Source: Planctomycetota bacterium (GTDB lineage: Bacteria; Planctomycetota; PUPC01; JACPCR01). Taken from it: 59,352 nt of DNA. The stretch is taken from assembly GCA_027625095.1 (NCBI GenBank), contig JAQBXN010000005.1, forward strand, positions 86,959 to 146,310, given 5' to 3'. The position numbers and the translations under genes were made by a program. Positions within the stretch are counted from its first letter, which is position 1. The number at the start of each line of letters is the position of its first letter. The notes beneath the pieces were generated by a model. That model ran no database searches, was not told the DNA's origin, and worked only from the letters and a program-made list of their open reading frames with translations. Positions 8,849 through 17,869 of the stretch are shown here, piece by piece.

Positions 8849-9311
8849 CGTATCGCCTGAAAAACTTGGAAAGAAGAGTGAGCGAATCGCACAAAAACAG
8901 TGGGGGCCAGTATAGTTCAAAGGTGACGGCCATTCCAGAGCCTGTCTCAGCCTGGCTCGTAATATTGGGCTTAACCCAAATTTTCGATGGATGCCGAAGG
9001 ACATTTTTCTTCGTAATCCTACTCGGATAATCTCTGATCCTCTTCTTTCTGAATCCCCGCTTTTCCATCCTCAGCCAAAGACGGCGAAATCACCTGTTCG
9101 GAGATGCTTTACCAAAAATATTCAGCGCTAATGAGAGGATGAGAGATTAAGAATGAGATTGCGATGGAGATCGGGTTGCGGCCAGGGACCGCCTTAGAAA
9201 TGCGAGGGGAAGAGCTTTGAGGCGGTCGAACATTTCTAAATCGCTGACTCCCCTGACAAGAGTTAATTAGAACTCAACTCAGGTTTCCGGGAGATCCTCG
9301 AACTTCGGTCG
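8849..9311. other. Intergenic region between the NfeD protease and sugar isomerase genes
   Basis: No convincing reading frame or RNA gene. The left part should hold the promoter of the minus-strand NfeD/PspA run. The right part follows the stop of the isomerase gene; a short GAGTT/AACTC hairpin near 9263-9278 could be a weak terminator. An interleaved pair of inverted repeats lies at 9187-9239. Confidence 0.6.
9187..9239. repeat. Interleaved inverted repeats (A-B-A'-B' order)
   Basis: GACCGCC (9187-9193) pairs with GGCGGTC (9221-9227), and TTAGAAATG (9194-9202) pairs with CATTTCTAA (9231-9239). Both matches are perfect. The stems interleave rather than nest, so an RNA would form either alternative hairpins or a pseudoknot. 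No neighbouring gene makes its role obvious. Confidence 0.5.
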
Positions 9312-10109
9312 TCAAAGCCCTGCAAGGATGTCACTGACAAACTGGTGTGTAGCTCTGATGTTCTTGATAATTTCCTCGGTCTTATCTCCCCTGACACATT
9401 CCACGTAAAACGGGCCACTGAAACCACTCTTTACCAGGGCACCGATAACCTTTTCGAAGTCGACCAACCCCTCGCCAGGAGTGATCTGAACATTTGGTTT
9501 CCCGTCTACAACGACGCAATCCTTGATGATTGCGGTGTAGACCGCCGGCGCGACTTCCTCGACGCTGTCCTCTGGTCGCTCTTCGCCCTTCGAATAATGG
9601 ATGATATTGCCGGGGTCATAGCAAATACCGAATGCCTCCTGATTTACTCGTTCCTTGGCTTTCAGAATGTCCTTGGAAGTCAGTGAGATCCCACCGTGCG
9701 GCTTGAGCGTAATCACCACCCCTTTCCGGCCTGCGTGAACGGCTGCCTGTCGCATCAACTCGAAATAATCATCAAAATGTTCCTCCTTTGATGTCCCACA
9801 ATCCAGCAACCAGACAGCCCCAAGCTCGGCCGCGTTATCGATAAGCTTGCAGTAATCCTCGACCGCTGCATCCAGCCCGAGATTCAATTGAGTGCGGCCG
9901 AGCAGCATGGACGGTTTCAGCCCGGCATCTTCAGCAGCCTGACGCGTGGCAGCGATTTCCTCGCCGGTACTGTCCGACCGAACGGGAGCCTTCCCCTCAT
10001 TGGCAAATACGGCGACATCGGTATATCCGGCATCAGCAATATGTTTGCAGGCCGCTGCAAACGAAAGCTTGTGGAGTGGACGCGTGGTGCATCCAATGAC
10101 GTTGTTCAT
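9312..10109 (-). CDS. Sugar phosphate isomerase/epimerase-type TIM barrel
   Basis: This 265-aa protein belongs to the AP-endonuclease-2-type TIM-barrel family that includes xylose isomerase-like and hydroxypyruvate isomerase-like proteins. Visible landmarks are MNNVIGCTTRPL at strand 1, FANEGKAPVRSD, VITLKPHGG (the usual metal-ligand strand, here KPHG), GICYDPGNIIHY with the Asp ligand, IIKDC and FYVECVRG with the C-terminal Glu. There is no signal peptide, so it is cytosolic. The substrate cannot be deduced; relatives often isomerise keto-sugars or inositol derivatives. It is divergent from a Gfo/Idh/MocA oxidoreductase 167 nt away, a very common pairing in inositol and oxidised-sugar catabolism. 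A Shine-Dalgarno (AAGGAA) precedes the ATG. Confidence 0.9.
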   Translation of the reverse strand: MNNVIGCTTRPLHKLSFAAACKHIADAGYTDVAVFANEGKAPVRSDSTGEEIAATRQAAEDAGLKPSMLLGRTQLNLGLDAAVEDYCKLIDNAAELGAVWLLDCGTSKEEHFDDYFELMRQAAVHAGRKGVVITLKPHGGISLTSKDILKAKERVNQEAFGICYDPGNIIHYSKGEERPEDSVEEVAPAVYTAIIKDCVVVDGKPNVQITPGEGLVDFEKVIGALVKSGFSGPFYVECVRGDKTEEIIKNIRATHQFVSDILAGL

Positions 10110-10276
10110 ATCAGTTCCTTCTAATGCGCGTGACTTGTGGGGATGATTTAGTAATGGAAGATGGACCTGGAGTCTACTTGTAGCGGACAGCCTAAGACGT
10201 TGGTTATTTGTTTCGAGGGGGAACGGATATGTTTCTCCATTTCTTCAATCATTCGGCCTTCCACTGGTCTTAGGGA

Positions 10277-11389
10277 ATGAACAAGATTTTCAACATTGGC
10301 GTGATTGGCTCGACCAGCAAGGGCGACTACGGCCATGGGGTGGATACCGCGTTTACAGCTTCAGATCGAGCCCGGATCCTCGCGGTAGCTGATGACAATC
10401 CGGCCGGGCTGAAAACGGTCTCAGAGAAACTTGGAGTGACTCGACGATATCTGCGGTATGAAGAAATGTTGCAGGAAGTTGACCTCGACATCGTCTGCAT
10501 TGGGCCTCGTTGGGTGACCGCGCGTGTGGAAATGGTGGAGGCATGCGCTCGTTTCGGTTGTCATATCTATTGTGAGAAGCCCCTCGCCGGTAATCTGGCT
10601 GACGTGGATGCTATCTGTCGAGCGGTCGAGAAAGCCGGAATAAAGATGGCGTTGGCACATCAGTTCCGGGGGGCCCCAACGGTCAATAAATCGATTCAGG
10701 ACGTTTCCGCCGGTTTGTACGGCAAACTGCTCCGTATGTATGGACGGCCCAAGGACGATGCTCGCGGTGGCGGTGAAGAGCTGATTGTCCACGGCTGCCA
10801 CTTGTTCAACCTGATGATCGCGTTTGCCGGCGAACCCCGCTGGGTGAGCGCCCACATTTCGGTAAACGGTAGAGATGCGAAGATTTCGGATCGCCGGGAA
10901 GCGACCGAGCCTGTTGGCCCAATTGCGGGCGACTCCCTTTCGGCGACGTTTGGATTTGATAACGGTGTGCGCGGCTTCTTTGATTCAACCGCCAACATCG
11001 CGCCCCGGGGAGGAAGCCTCTATGGGCTTCGCATCGAGTGCGAGCATGCCCTCCTCCACATTCGTTCGCAGGCCGAAGTATCGATCTATCCGGCCCCCGT
11101 CGTCTTGCCAGAAAAGCAGGATTTAAAATGGGAGAGAATGATCCTGCCCGAGTGGCATTACAACTCAGAGGGTCTCCCCCGTGACCTCAAGGGCTGGCTT
11201 CACCTCGGCAATCATGCCCTGTCGGAGAACTTGATGGACGCCATTGAATATCAGCGCGAGCCTGCCACTTCCCTGAATTCTGCCCGAGCCGCCATGGAGA
11301 TGATCCAGGGCGTATATGCCTCCCACTTTGCGGGACGGCGATTGTCCATTCCCCTCGAGGATCGAGAACATCCTTTGGCTCGAATGTAG
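10277..11389 (+). CDS. Gfo/Idh/MocA-family NAD(P)-dependent oxidoreductase
   Basis: The 370-aa cytosolic dehydrogenase has an N-terminal Rossmann domain starting NIGVIGSTSKGDYGHG, with nucleotide-binding Gly-rich turn and acidic residue in VADDNPAGL. The conserved EKPLA motif (YCEKPLAGN) contains the catalytic-site Lys near residue 98. A C-terminal beta-sheet substrate domain follows (GGGEELIVHGCHLFNLMIAFAGE) with the His usually used in catalysis. The family oxidises or reduces sugars, cyclitols or their derivatives; the substrate is not evident. It is divergently placed from the TIM-barrel isomerase, so they may share a 167-nt control region. The start rests on the ATG with a weak AGGGA nearby. 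Confidence 0.93.
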   Translation: MNKIFNIGVIGSTSKGDYGHGVDTAFTASDRARILAVADDNPAGLKTVSEKLGVTRRYLRYEEMLQEVDLDIVCIGPRWVTARVEMVEACARFGCHIYCEKPLAGNLADVDAICRAVEKAGIKMALAHQFRGAPTVNKSIQDVSAGLYGKLLRMYGRPKDDARGGGEELIVHGCHLFNLMIAFAGEPRWVSAHISVNGRDAKISDRREATEPVGPIAGDSLSATFGFDNGVRGFFDSTANIAPRGGSLYGLRIECEHALLHIRSQAEVSIYPAPVVLPEKQDLKWERMILPEWHYNSEGLPRDLKGWLHLGNHALSENLMDAIEYQREPATSLNSARAAMEMIQGVYASHFAGRRLSIPLEDREHPLARM

Positions 11390-11453
11390 AAGACTTAACC
11401 TTTGAACCATTCGGTCCCAATTGGTGATAATTCATTCCGTGAATATTCCTTTC

Positions 11454-12359
11454 ATGAGCATGCTTTTCCTCATCCTTTCTTCAATCTGCTCGGCTGACCT
11501 CACACCGGGGGATCACACACGGTCTCTTGAATCAGGTGGCCGAACCCGTCAGTATCTCATCCATATTCCGCCGCAGTACGACGGCCAGGAAGAAACTCCG
11601 GTTGTCCTGGTCTTCCATGGTGGCGCTATGAACGCGAGAGCGATCCAGTTGCATACCGGAATGAATAAGAAATCAGATGAAGCTGGATTCATCGCTGTCT
11701 ATCCTGATGGCACCGGCTGGTTGAAAAAAATGCTTACATGGAACGGCGGCAATTGTTGCGGCTATGCCATGCGGAACAAGGTCGATGACGTCGCCTTCGT
11801 GAATGCACTGCTTGATGACCTGGCCAAGGTCGTCAAAGTGGACGCACGCCGAGTGTATGCGACAGGCATTTCGAATGGGGCCATTCTTTCGTATTTGCTT
11901 GCATCGGAACTCTCCAATCGCATCGCAGCGATAGCACCGGTCGCCGGCCCGATGGGCACTGCTTCATGTTCACCAAAGAGACCGGTGCCGGTCATTCATT
12001 TTCACGGAACGAATGACACTTTCGCCCCCTATGAAGGGAGACAGGGCAAAGGGTTGACCTTGACGATTTTTTATTCAGTGGAACATTCCACTAACAACTG
12101 GGTCAAGGCCAACGGGTGCACAGGCGAACCGAAAACTGAAGAGTTGGAAGACCAGCATGAAGACGGCACAAAAATCATTCGTAAAGTCTGGGGGAACGGG
12201 AAGCAGGGCTCAGAAGTGGTCTTAATCACCATAGTGGGTGGCGGGCACACCTGGCCCGGAATCCAACCTCGCGTAAAGTATCTGGGGATCTCAACGAAGG
12301 AGATCTCGGCGAACGACATGATGTGGGAATTCTTCAAGAAACATCCAATGCCAGAGTGA
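11454..12359 (+). CDS. Secreted PHB-depolymerase/feruloyl-esterase-type alpha/beta hydrolase
   Basis: The protein is about 301 aa from the ATG at 11454; the frame opens earlier with TTG/GTG codons but this ATG begins a compact export signal (MSMLFLILSSICSA). It is of the esterase-PHB family (LpqC-like). The catalytic triad is visible: nucleophile Ser in YATGISNGA, Asp in HFHGTNDTFAPY, and His in GGGHTWPG. The oxyanion strand is VLVFHGGAMNA. An NGGNCCGYA pair of cysteines probably forms a disulfide, as in relatives. Such enzymes cleave aryl- or acetyl-esters on plant polysaccharide, or polyhydroxybutyrate oligomers. The polysaccharide-rich gene neighbourhood favours ester removal from glycans, but this is inference. 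Confidence 0.92.
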   Translation: MSMLFLILSSICSADLTPGDHTRSLESGGRTRQYLIHIPPQYDGQEETPVVLVFHGGAMNARAIQLHTGMNKKSDEAGFIAVYPDGTGWLKKMLTWNGGNCCGYAMRNKVDDVAFVNALLDDLAKVVKVDARRVYATGISNGAILSYLLASELSNRIAAIAPVAGPMGTASCSPKRPVPVIHFHGTNDTFAPYEGRQGKGLTLTIFYSVEHSTNNWVKANGCTGEPKTEELEDQHEDGTKIIRKVWGNGKQGSEVVLITIVGGGHTWPGIQPRVKYLGISTKEISANDMMWEFFKKHPMPE

Positions 12360-12426
12360 TGCATATGGCTGCAAAATTTGAGACTGCAGCTTACTACTAC
12401 CCTCCTCCACCAAGGATACAGCGTCG

Positions 12427-13257
12427 ATGATTGCTGCAGATGATTGGAAGCCATTCGAAGGCAGCCCGGATGAGATACTCGAAACCTACCCACAACCGCT
12501 CATGGCGCTGGTGGAAGGCGAAACAGCCGCTTTTGTGTTCAGGCAGGCATTCCCGGCAGAGCACTGCAAGAAGTTGCTTGAGCGCTTTTATGAACGCGGC
12601 CTGCTATACGACCCGAGAGAGCCGGGCCGTAAATTAGATCGGGTAGATATCGGGACCAGCCTCGGGCGATACAACCGAGACCGCGGTAAGTTCTTTGAAC
12701 ACGCTCGTGAAACTAGGGAACTCTTCACCCATCTTTTTGACGGGTTTGAAGATCCTGTGAAGACCATCTACTCACACCTGGCCGCTATTGCACCTTCGCA
12801 GGAAGTCATGATTGCGAGAGAGCCCGATGGCGGTGTTTACGGGCCCGCAATCTTCCGAACCTATTACGAGGGGATCGGGCATAAACCGCATTTCGATTCA
12901 GCTTCAAAAAGGGAGAAGCTTTGGGATTATCAGGTCTCCCGTTTTGCCCATCAGTTTTCTGCAGTTCTGTGTTTTCAGAATTCAGAAGTTCGGGGAGAGC
13001 GCGGAGAACCGTTTCTGCACAGGTGTCCCTGGAGTCCCAAGATTCAGAAACATCTCGATGAGCAGACCTTCCACGACTACGCACGCGAGAACAGCATTCC
13101 CAAATTACAGGTAGAACTGGAGCCTGGAGACCTGTACGTCTTCTTCACAGAGAATATTCATGAAGTGCCAGAGGTCGCCGGTGATCGACCCCGGATCGTG
13201 CTGGCATCGTTCCTCGCCATGTCCCCGGACGACCCGGAGATTTTCGTCTGGTCGTAA
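12427..13257 (+). CDS. 2-oxoglutarate/Fe(II)-dependent oxygenase
   Basis: The 276-aa protein has the double-stranded beta-helix iron site: H155 and D157 in GHKPHFDSAS, distal H245 in TENIHEVPE, and R256 in GDRPRIVLAS to bind 2-oxoglutarate. The stretch HQFSAVLCFQNSE and the LEPGDLYVFF strand fit the cupin core. There is no signal peptide, so it should act in the cytosol as a hydroxylase of a small molecule or protein; I cannot name the substrate. It is not PhyH-like in motif spacing, unlike the two dioxygenases at 27597 and 28905. An AAGGA sits about 11 nt before the ATG. It follows the esterase by 67 nt on the same strand. Confidence 0.85.
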   Translation: MIAADDWKPFEGSPDEILETYPQPLMALVEGETAAFVFRQAFPAEHCKKLLERFYERGLLYDPREPGRKLDRVDIGTSLGRYNRDRGKFFEHARETRELFTHLFDGFEDPVKTIYSHLAAIAPSQEVMIAREPDGGVYGPAIFRTYYEGIGHKPHFDSASKREKLWDYQVSRFAHQFSAVLCFQNSEVRGERGEPFLHRCPWSPKIQKHLDEQTFHDYARENSIPKLQVELEPGDLYVFFTENIHEVPEVAGDRPRIVLASFLAMSPDDPEIFVWS

Positions 13258-13306
13258 GCGAATCTAGAAGCTGAAAACTCTGTCGTCACCCAGATCGATT
13301 GCAGGG

Positions 13307-14959
13307 CTAGGCGAAATCAATCCTGATCACCCGGTTCTCGCCGGCCGCTAGTTCGCAGCCCTCGATGCATTGAATGGGGCGCATGCCTACCTGCGGGGTG
13401 ATGATGAGTGGAAGTTTGCAGAGGAGGTGATCAGCCATATTTCGGTAATAACTCGGGCCTTCATTCTTCTTCTGATCCATCTCCGTGCAGAGGATGCGGC
13501 CGTCGTCCGACTCCGTGTAGAGTTTGGCTTTCGAACCCCAGCCCTCGATCACGATCGAGCCGTGTGTGCCAAGGATGCACCACAGAGGTTTGGGTGCGGC
13601 GCAGAGGCTGGATACCAGAAGCTGGGCTTCAAGTCCGGTATCGAATTTGACGTAAGCCCGCACGAAATCCTCGTTCGTGGTGTCGTGCCAGCGCTTCTTG
13701 GTGTAATTGCCGGAAAGCATCGCGGAACGATTGATTGGTTTTCCGTGTCGATCGTCACGAGGGACGATCTGGAAAATCTTTTCGAACTGATGGGCGCCCA
13801 TATCGTACGCTGCTCCGCCAGAGATCTGTTTGTTGGTACGCCAGGGCTGGCCCGGGCGGCCGAAGCCGACCATGTTGCATTCGATGGAATACACTTCGCC
13901 GATTGAGCCCTGTTTCAGGATACTGAGGATGGTGAGGATGTCCGGGTCCCAATGACGATTGTGGTACACACTGAGCATGACTCCCTTCTCCTCGGCGAGG
14001 CCGATGAGTTCATGACAGTGCTCTGCCCTCACAGCGAAGGGTTTTTCAGTGATGGCGTGTAAGCCAGCATCGAGAAAGATCTTGATACCCTCGTAATGGA
14101 AGGCGTGCGGCAGTATAACAATACCCATATCGATGAGTCCGCTCTCGGCCATCTTCCTGGCATCGGTGAAAGTGGCTACCTCTTCGCCCTGCTCCACTTT
14201 GGCGGCCTCAAGGCGTGCCTTGTCTTTATCGCAGATTGCAGTCAGTTCCAGGCCGGTAGTTGTTTTTACCTGCTCGGAATGATGGGCTCCCATGCCGTAG
14301 GCAGGCCCGTAGCCCATCAGTCCCACTCGGACCTTTTCCTCTTTTTGCTTGAGAACGTATCGAAGGCCCTTGTAAATCTGGTTGAGTACCTCAGGGTGAC
14401 CAGCCGAACGTTCATCGTGCCCAAGCGCGGTGTAAAACACTCGGCCCTTCCCATACGTGCGCGTGTAGCCCAGCACCATCTTCTGGAACTGCCACCAGCC
14501 ATGCATGAACGGCCGCAGTTTGGCTTCGGTCGTCTTTTCAAATGTGTAGAACTCATCCACTACCGAAAATTGTCTGGTCGCCCGAGGGATGATTGTCTCT
14601 GCATCGTCCGTCATCTCGACGTTGAATTGAGCAATGGGGCCGTGGCCGGTAAACCTTGAACCAATCAATTCCATGTAACCCGGATTTTCCAGGTAGGTGA
14701 CATTCGCCGTGTGGATACCGACAAAAGCGCCGCCTTCGCTCACGAAATTCAGAAGGTTCTTTTCCTGCGCGGCTGTCAGCGTCTGACGGCAGGTGTAGAC
14801 CATGACGGCATCGAAGTTTTTCAAGCGATTCAGATGCGTGTGGTCCTCGGTCATCTCGACGCTGAATTGGCCGGAACTCTCGATGTAATCTTTGATGAGT
14901 TTGCCGCTTGATTCGAACGGATGATACGGGCCGCCAATAAGCATGAGAACGTTCTTCAT
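13307..14959 (-). CDS. ThuA-domain / Gfo-Idh-MocA oxidoreductase fusion
   Basis: The 550-aa protein fuses two normally separate sugar-metabolism families. Residues about 1-205 are a ThuA-like glutamine-amidotransferase-fold domain (NVLMLIGGPYHPF, then FVSEGGAFVGIHTAN and MELIGSRFTGHG, later VLGYTRTYGKGRVFYTALGHDE). Residues about 210-550 are a Gfo/Idh/MocA dehydrogenase (VRVGLMGYGPAYGMGAHHS, ITEKPFAV, GGAAYDMGAHQFE). ThuA proteins act with oxidoreductases of this kind in converting disaccharides such as trehalose to keto-forms, so fusion makes biochemical sense. No signal peptide is present. It converges with the 2OG oxygenase gene (49-nt gap). A moderate AGGT site precedes the ATG. Confidence 0.92.
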   Translation of the reverse strand: MKNVLMLIGGPYHPFESSGKLIKDYIESSGQFSVEMTEDHTHLNRLKNFDAVMVYTCRQTLTAAQEKNLLNFVSEGGAFVGIHTANVTYLENPGYMELIGSRFTGHGPIAQFNVEMTDDAETIIPRATRQFSVVDEFYTFEKTTEAKLRPFMHGWWQFQKMVLGYTRTYGKGRVFYTALGHDERSAGHPEVLNQIYKGLRYVLKQKEEKVRVGLMGYGPAYGMGAHHSEQVKTTTGLELTAICDKDKARLEAAKVEQGEEVATFTDARKMAESGLIDMGIVILPHAFHYEGIKIFLDAGLHAITEKPFAVRAEHCHELIGLAEEKGVMLSVYHNRHWDPDILTILSILKQGSIGEVYSIECNMVGFGRPGQPWRTNKQISGGAAYDMGAHQFEKIFQIVPRDDRHGKPINRSAMLSGNYTKKRWHDTTNEDFVRAYVKFDTGLEAQLLVSSLCAAPKPLWCILGTHGSIVIEGWGSKAKLYTESDDGRILCTEMDQKKNEGPSYYRNMADHLLCKLPLIITPQVGMRPIQCIEGCELAAGENRVIRIDFA

Positions 14960-15343
14960 GACCGGATACCTGGGTAGTGAAATGACTGTGGAATCCCGAA
15001 CGTTAACACACTTGGTTTCCGAAATAAAGAGCCCGTTTTACCTCAAGAAAGACAGCGGCCGGGGAATCCGCCACAACCTCTTTGAACCGTCTACACGCCC
15101 GCCGGTGCCCCCACACGTTGTAGGGGAACTCGAACATTACGTCGTTCTCAGCTACTGTTTGCGGCCGTGAGGCCGCGTTAGGGTAATGTGTTTGACGACA
15201 AAGCCGTTCTTTCTGAAGTATTCTTAGTCTTCTTCACTGAAAGAAGACACCGCTTTACCTCCTCTGGGGGGTGTAACCAATAAAAAAGACTTGGTAAACG
15301 CGGACTTCTCCAGCGAATCCCTTTCACTTGATTGATCTATTCC
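14960..15343. other. Intergenic region with a partial repeat-element end
   Basis: No credible gene. It holds the promoters of the divergent ThuA fusion and beta-helix genes, the repeat remnant at 15149-15182, and a perfect 8-bp hairpin (GTCTTCTT/AAGAAGAC, 15227-15248) without a following T-run. Confidence 0.6.
15149..15182 (+). repeat. Right-end remnant of the CTAACGCGGCC inverted-repeat element
   Basis: The 34 nt match the right end of the complete element (47021-47054) with four differences and end in the same AGGCCGCGTTAGG terminal repeat. The left part of the element is missing here. Confidence 0.6.
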
Positions 15344-17593
15344 ATGCTCTTTGCCCCTCTCATCTGTCTCCTTTGTTCGCCCGGTTTTTCCGAAGTCATC
15401 AAGATCGATTCGCCCGGCGTTCTGGATAAACCGGGCACAACTTATGAACTCACCTGCGATATCACCGTCGGTCGCACCGCATTCATGATCAAGGGCGACG
15501 GAATCACATTAGACCTTGGTGGCCATACCGTGACGTATGGAACGGAAGTTGGTGTCGATAGATGCAGTGGGGTGTTTTTGCGGATGGCAGGAGGCGAAGA
15601 GGCTTTTAAGGGAGTACCGAGGGAAGGATTTGGCGGAGGAAACAATTTCACTTTGCGCAATGGCCGATTCGTCCAGGGCAAACAGCCACTCGCGACAAAA
15701 CTCAACATGCGTTCGGGCCGAATCTTGAGCGCAGAAGGACCTGTACCGGGGATGTCTTGCTTTGCCGTTTACATCCGCGGCTGTCGAGGGGTGGAGATCA
15801 CCGGAATAACCACAGATGTGAACAGCCGTGACACAGACAATCTCTACATCCGCGGCTGCACGGACGTCCTTATTCATCACAACCATTGTCTGAGCACGGT
15901 TCGCGAAATTACCGATCGTCATTGGCCAGGTACTGGTGTCATTACAGTAGCGGATGTTCTCGGCCCGATGGAGATTCATAACAATGTGGTCGACGGCGGC
16001 GGTCAGTGGGGTATCCGGGTTCACGGGGACGGTGGCCATACGGGGCACCTCGTTCAAGTGCATCACAACATCGTCCGGCATCGCACCTACACCACCAACG
16101 GTTATGCCATCGGAGCGCACGCACCCAACATGCGTATCTATGCGAACGTCGTCAGGCCGGTGGCCGGTCGCGGGGTACACCTGACCGCAAGTGGAATCGA
16201 TTTCTTCAACAATATTGTGGACGTCCGTGAAAAGCCCAATCCCGAGTACCCACAGACAAGGGCGCACGGAATCAAACTCGAGGAGTGCCGGCACACTCTC
16301 GTTCATCACAATTTCAGCCGGGCTACTGCAGAGAAGGAATACGGCGAAGCTTCACCGCTGGACTTTTCAGTCGGCACCCATTCGGCCAATCGAGTTTTCA
16401 AGAACACGATTGTGGCGCTGAGGAAGCCGGATGCAGGCCCCCTTTGGGCCTGCACCGTTAATCTTTACGGTACGGAGGCGGACTCCCTTACTTTGGTGCA
16501 CGACAATGTTTTCAGAACAGACCACATGCATGTGCGAACGGATTGGGGTGGAGCAAGGGGAGCCGAATTCCTGCGTAACCGTTTTGAGAAAAGCGCCACC
16601 GCTGACGATTACCGTTTCATTTATTTCTGGCAGAGCACAGCGGCTCGAACCGGTGATCTTGTTTTCCGGGATAGCATTCCCTCATCCGTCGCTGACTTAA
16701 AGAATGCAAAAGTATTGTACGCAACTACACGCAGAGAGAATGTGGATGTGCGTGTCGAGTGGAGCGTCCGTGTTCGTGTTCAAGACCCGGCAGGGAAGCC
16801 AGTGGAAGGCATCCAGGTCAGAGCACTCAGTAACGGGAAAGAGGTCTCTTCTTCGAATACCCGGGACGGCAGCGCCACGCTGGTGCTGCTCGATTTTCGA
16901 GTGGTTGGGGACGCCGCCAGCCCCATCGAAGAACACGGCCCCTATGAACTTACTTTCAGCAGGGAGGACGCAGTCGTCCACAGCATGGAAGTGGACCCCC
17001 TCAGGACATCAGAGCTGACGGTGATACTCTCGAATCCCAGACAGAAGCTTTACTTGTACGCGGGTGAAGATCAGCGGATGCAGACTGGTGAAAATGCACT
17101 TCTGGACGCAATCGTCAAAGTGGTCGGTAGCGAAGAGATGCCGCTCATAAAATGGACGCAAAAGCAAGGGCCGAACCAGTTGTCTTTAGCTGGTCCAAGC
17201 AGTGCCAGGGTACAAGTGAAATTGGAAAAAGAAGGCAGCTATCTCTTCGAAGTGGAAGCCAGATTGGGCGAGGTGGTCTTAAGGGACGAAGTGAGTATCC
17301 GGGCGGACGACGCACTCACACCGAAGGCCGTTGCAGAGGCTTCTTCAGAGGCAAGTGTCGGGACTATCGTGCAACTCTCCGGTTCGAAAAGCGTCGACCC
17401 GCGCCGGTTCCCGACAGAGCAGGTCACGTATTCCTGGAAACAGGTTGAGGGCCCAGAGACAATGCTCTCAAGCCCTGAATGGCCCGATCCTATCTTCTCT
17501 CCAGTGCAGGCTGGTAAGTACGTGTTCGAGCTCACCTTCAGCAACCCAATCCGAACAAGTGAACCGGCCCGGTGCATCGTAAGGGTTAAATAA
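15344..17593 (+). CDS. Secreted right-handed beta-helix protein with PKD-like C-terminus
   Basis: The 749-aa product is counted from the ATG at 15344 (MLFAPLICLLCSPGFSEV, a signal peptide); a TTG four codons earlier is less likely. Residues about 20-450 form a parallel beta-helix with repeated rungs such as VLIHHNHC, MEIHNNVVDG, VQVHHNIVRHR, MRIYANVV and FFNNIVDV, as in pectate-lyase-like carbohydrate enzymes. Residues about 465-550 resemble a carboxypeptidase-regulatory Ig-like fold (VRVQDPAGKPVEGIQVRALS). The rest contains PKD/REJ-like Ig modules (LYAGEDQRMQTGENALLDAIV, SWKQVEGPE). It probably binds or cleaves an extracellular polysaccharide; no catalytic residues are assigned. It is monocistronic, with the ThuA fusion divergent upstream. 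Confidence 0.85.
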   Translation: MLFAPLICLLCSPGFSEVIKIDSPGVLDKPGTTYELTCDITVGRTAFMIKGDGITLDLGGHTVTYGTEVGVDRCSGVFLRMAGGEEAFKGVPREGFGGGNNFTLRNGRFVQGKQPLATKLNMRSGRILSAEGPVPGMSCFAVYIRGCRGVEITGITTDVNSRDTDNLYIRGCTDVLIHHNHCLSTVREITDRHWPGTGVITVADVLGPMEIHNNVVDGGGQWGIRVHGDGGHTGHLVQVHHNIVRHRTYTTNGYAIGAHAPNMRIYANVVRPVAGRGVHLTASGIDFFNNIVDVREKPNPEYPQTRAHGIKLEECRHTLVHHNFSRATAEKEYGEASPLDFSVGTHSANRVFKNTIVALRKPDAGPLWACTVNLYGTEADSLTLVHDNVFRTDHMHVRTDWGGARGAEFLRNRFEKSATADDYRFIYFWQSTAARTGDLVFRDSIPSSVADLKNAKVLYATTRRENVDVRVEWSVRVRVQDPAGKPVEGIQVRALSNGKEVSSSNTRDGSATLVLLDFRVVGDAASPIEEHGPYELTFSREDAVVHSMEVDPLRTSELTVILSNPRQKLYLYAGEDQRMQTGENALLDAIVKVVGSEEMPLIKWTQKQGPNQLSLAGPSSARVQVKLEKEGSYLFEVEARLGEVVLRDEVSIRADDALTPKAVAEASSEASVGTIVQLSGSKSVDPRRFPTEQVTYSWKQVEGPETMLSSPEWPDPIFSPVQAGKYVFELTFSNPIRTSEPARCIVRVK

Positions 17594-17869
17594 ACGATGC
17601 GATCAGAATTTAGACAATCGTTGAAGCCTGAAACCTCTGGCAGAAGAAGTTCACCGCTTTCCTAAAAAAGCGTTTAAGTTTTCACTAAGGTTTTTGGAGC
17701 GTGGTCGATAATCGATAGCAATTGGACAGGAACTCTTCGTTCTGTCTCCTGGCGGAGCAGACACGTAAATCTTGCAGGTTGGTTATGCTCACTATAGCTG
17801 CCATTAGGTTCTCCGGGATGGAGTCCTGGGCAGTGGTGTGCCACCTGATTTGTTCAAGGAGGTCCCATC

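Noticed and set aside
15509..16309. A 266-aa minus-strand frame
   Set aside because: It is antisense to the beta-helix gene, whose rung repeats and signal peptide support the plus strand.
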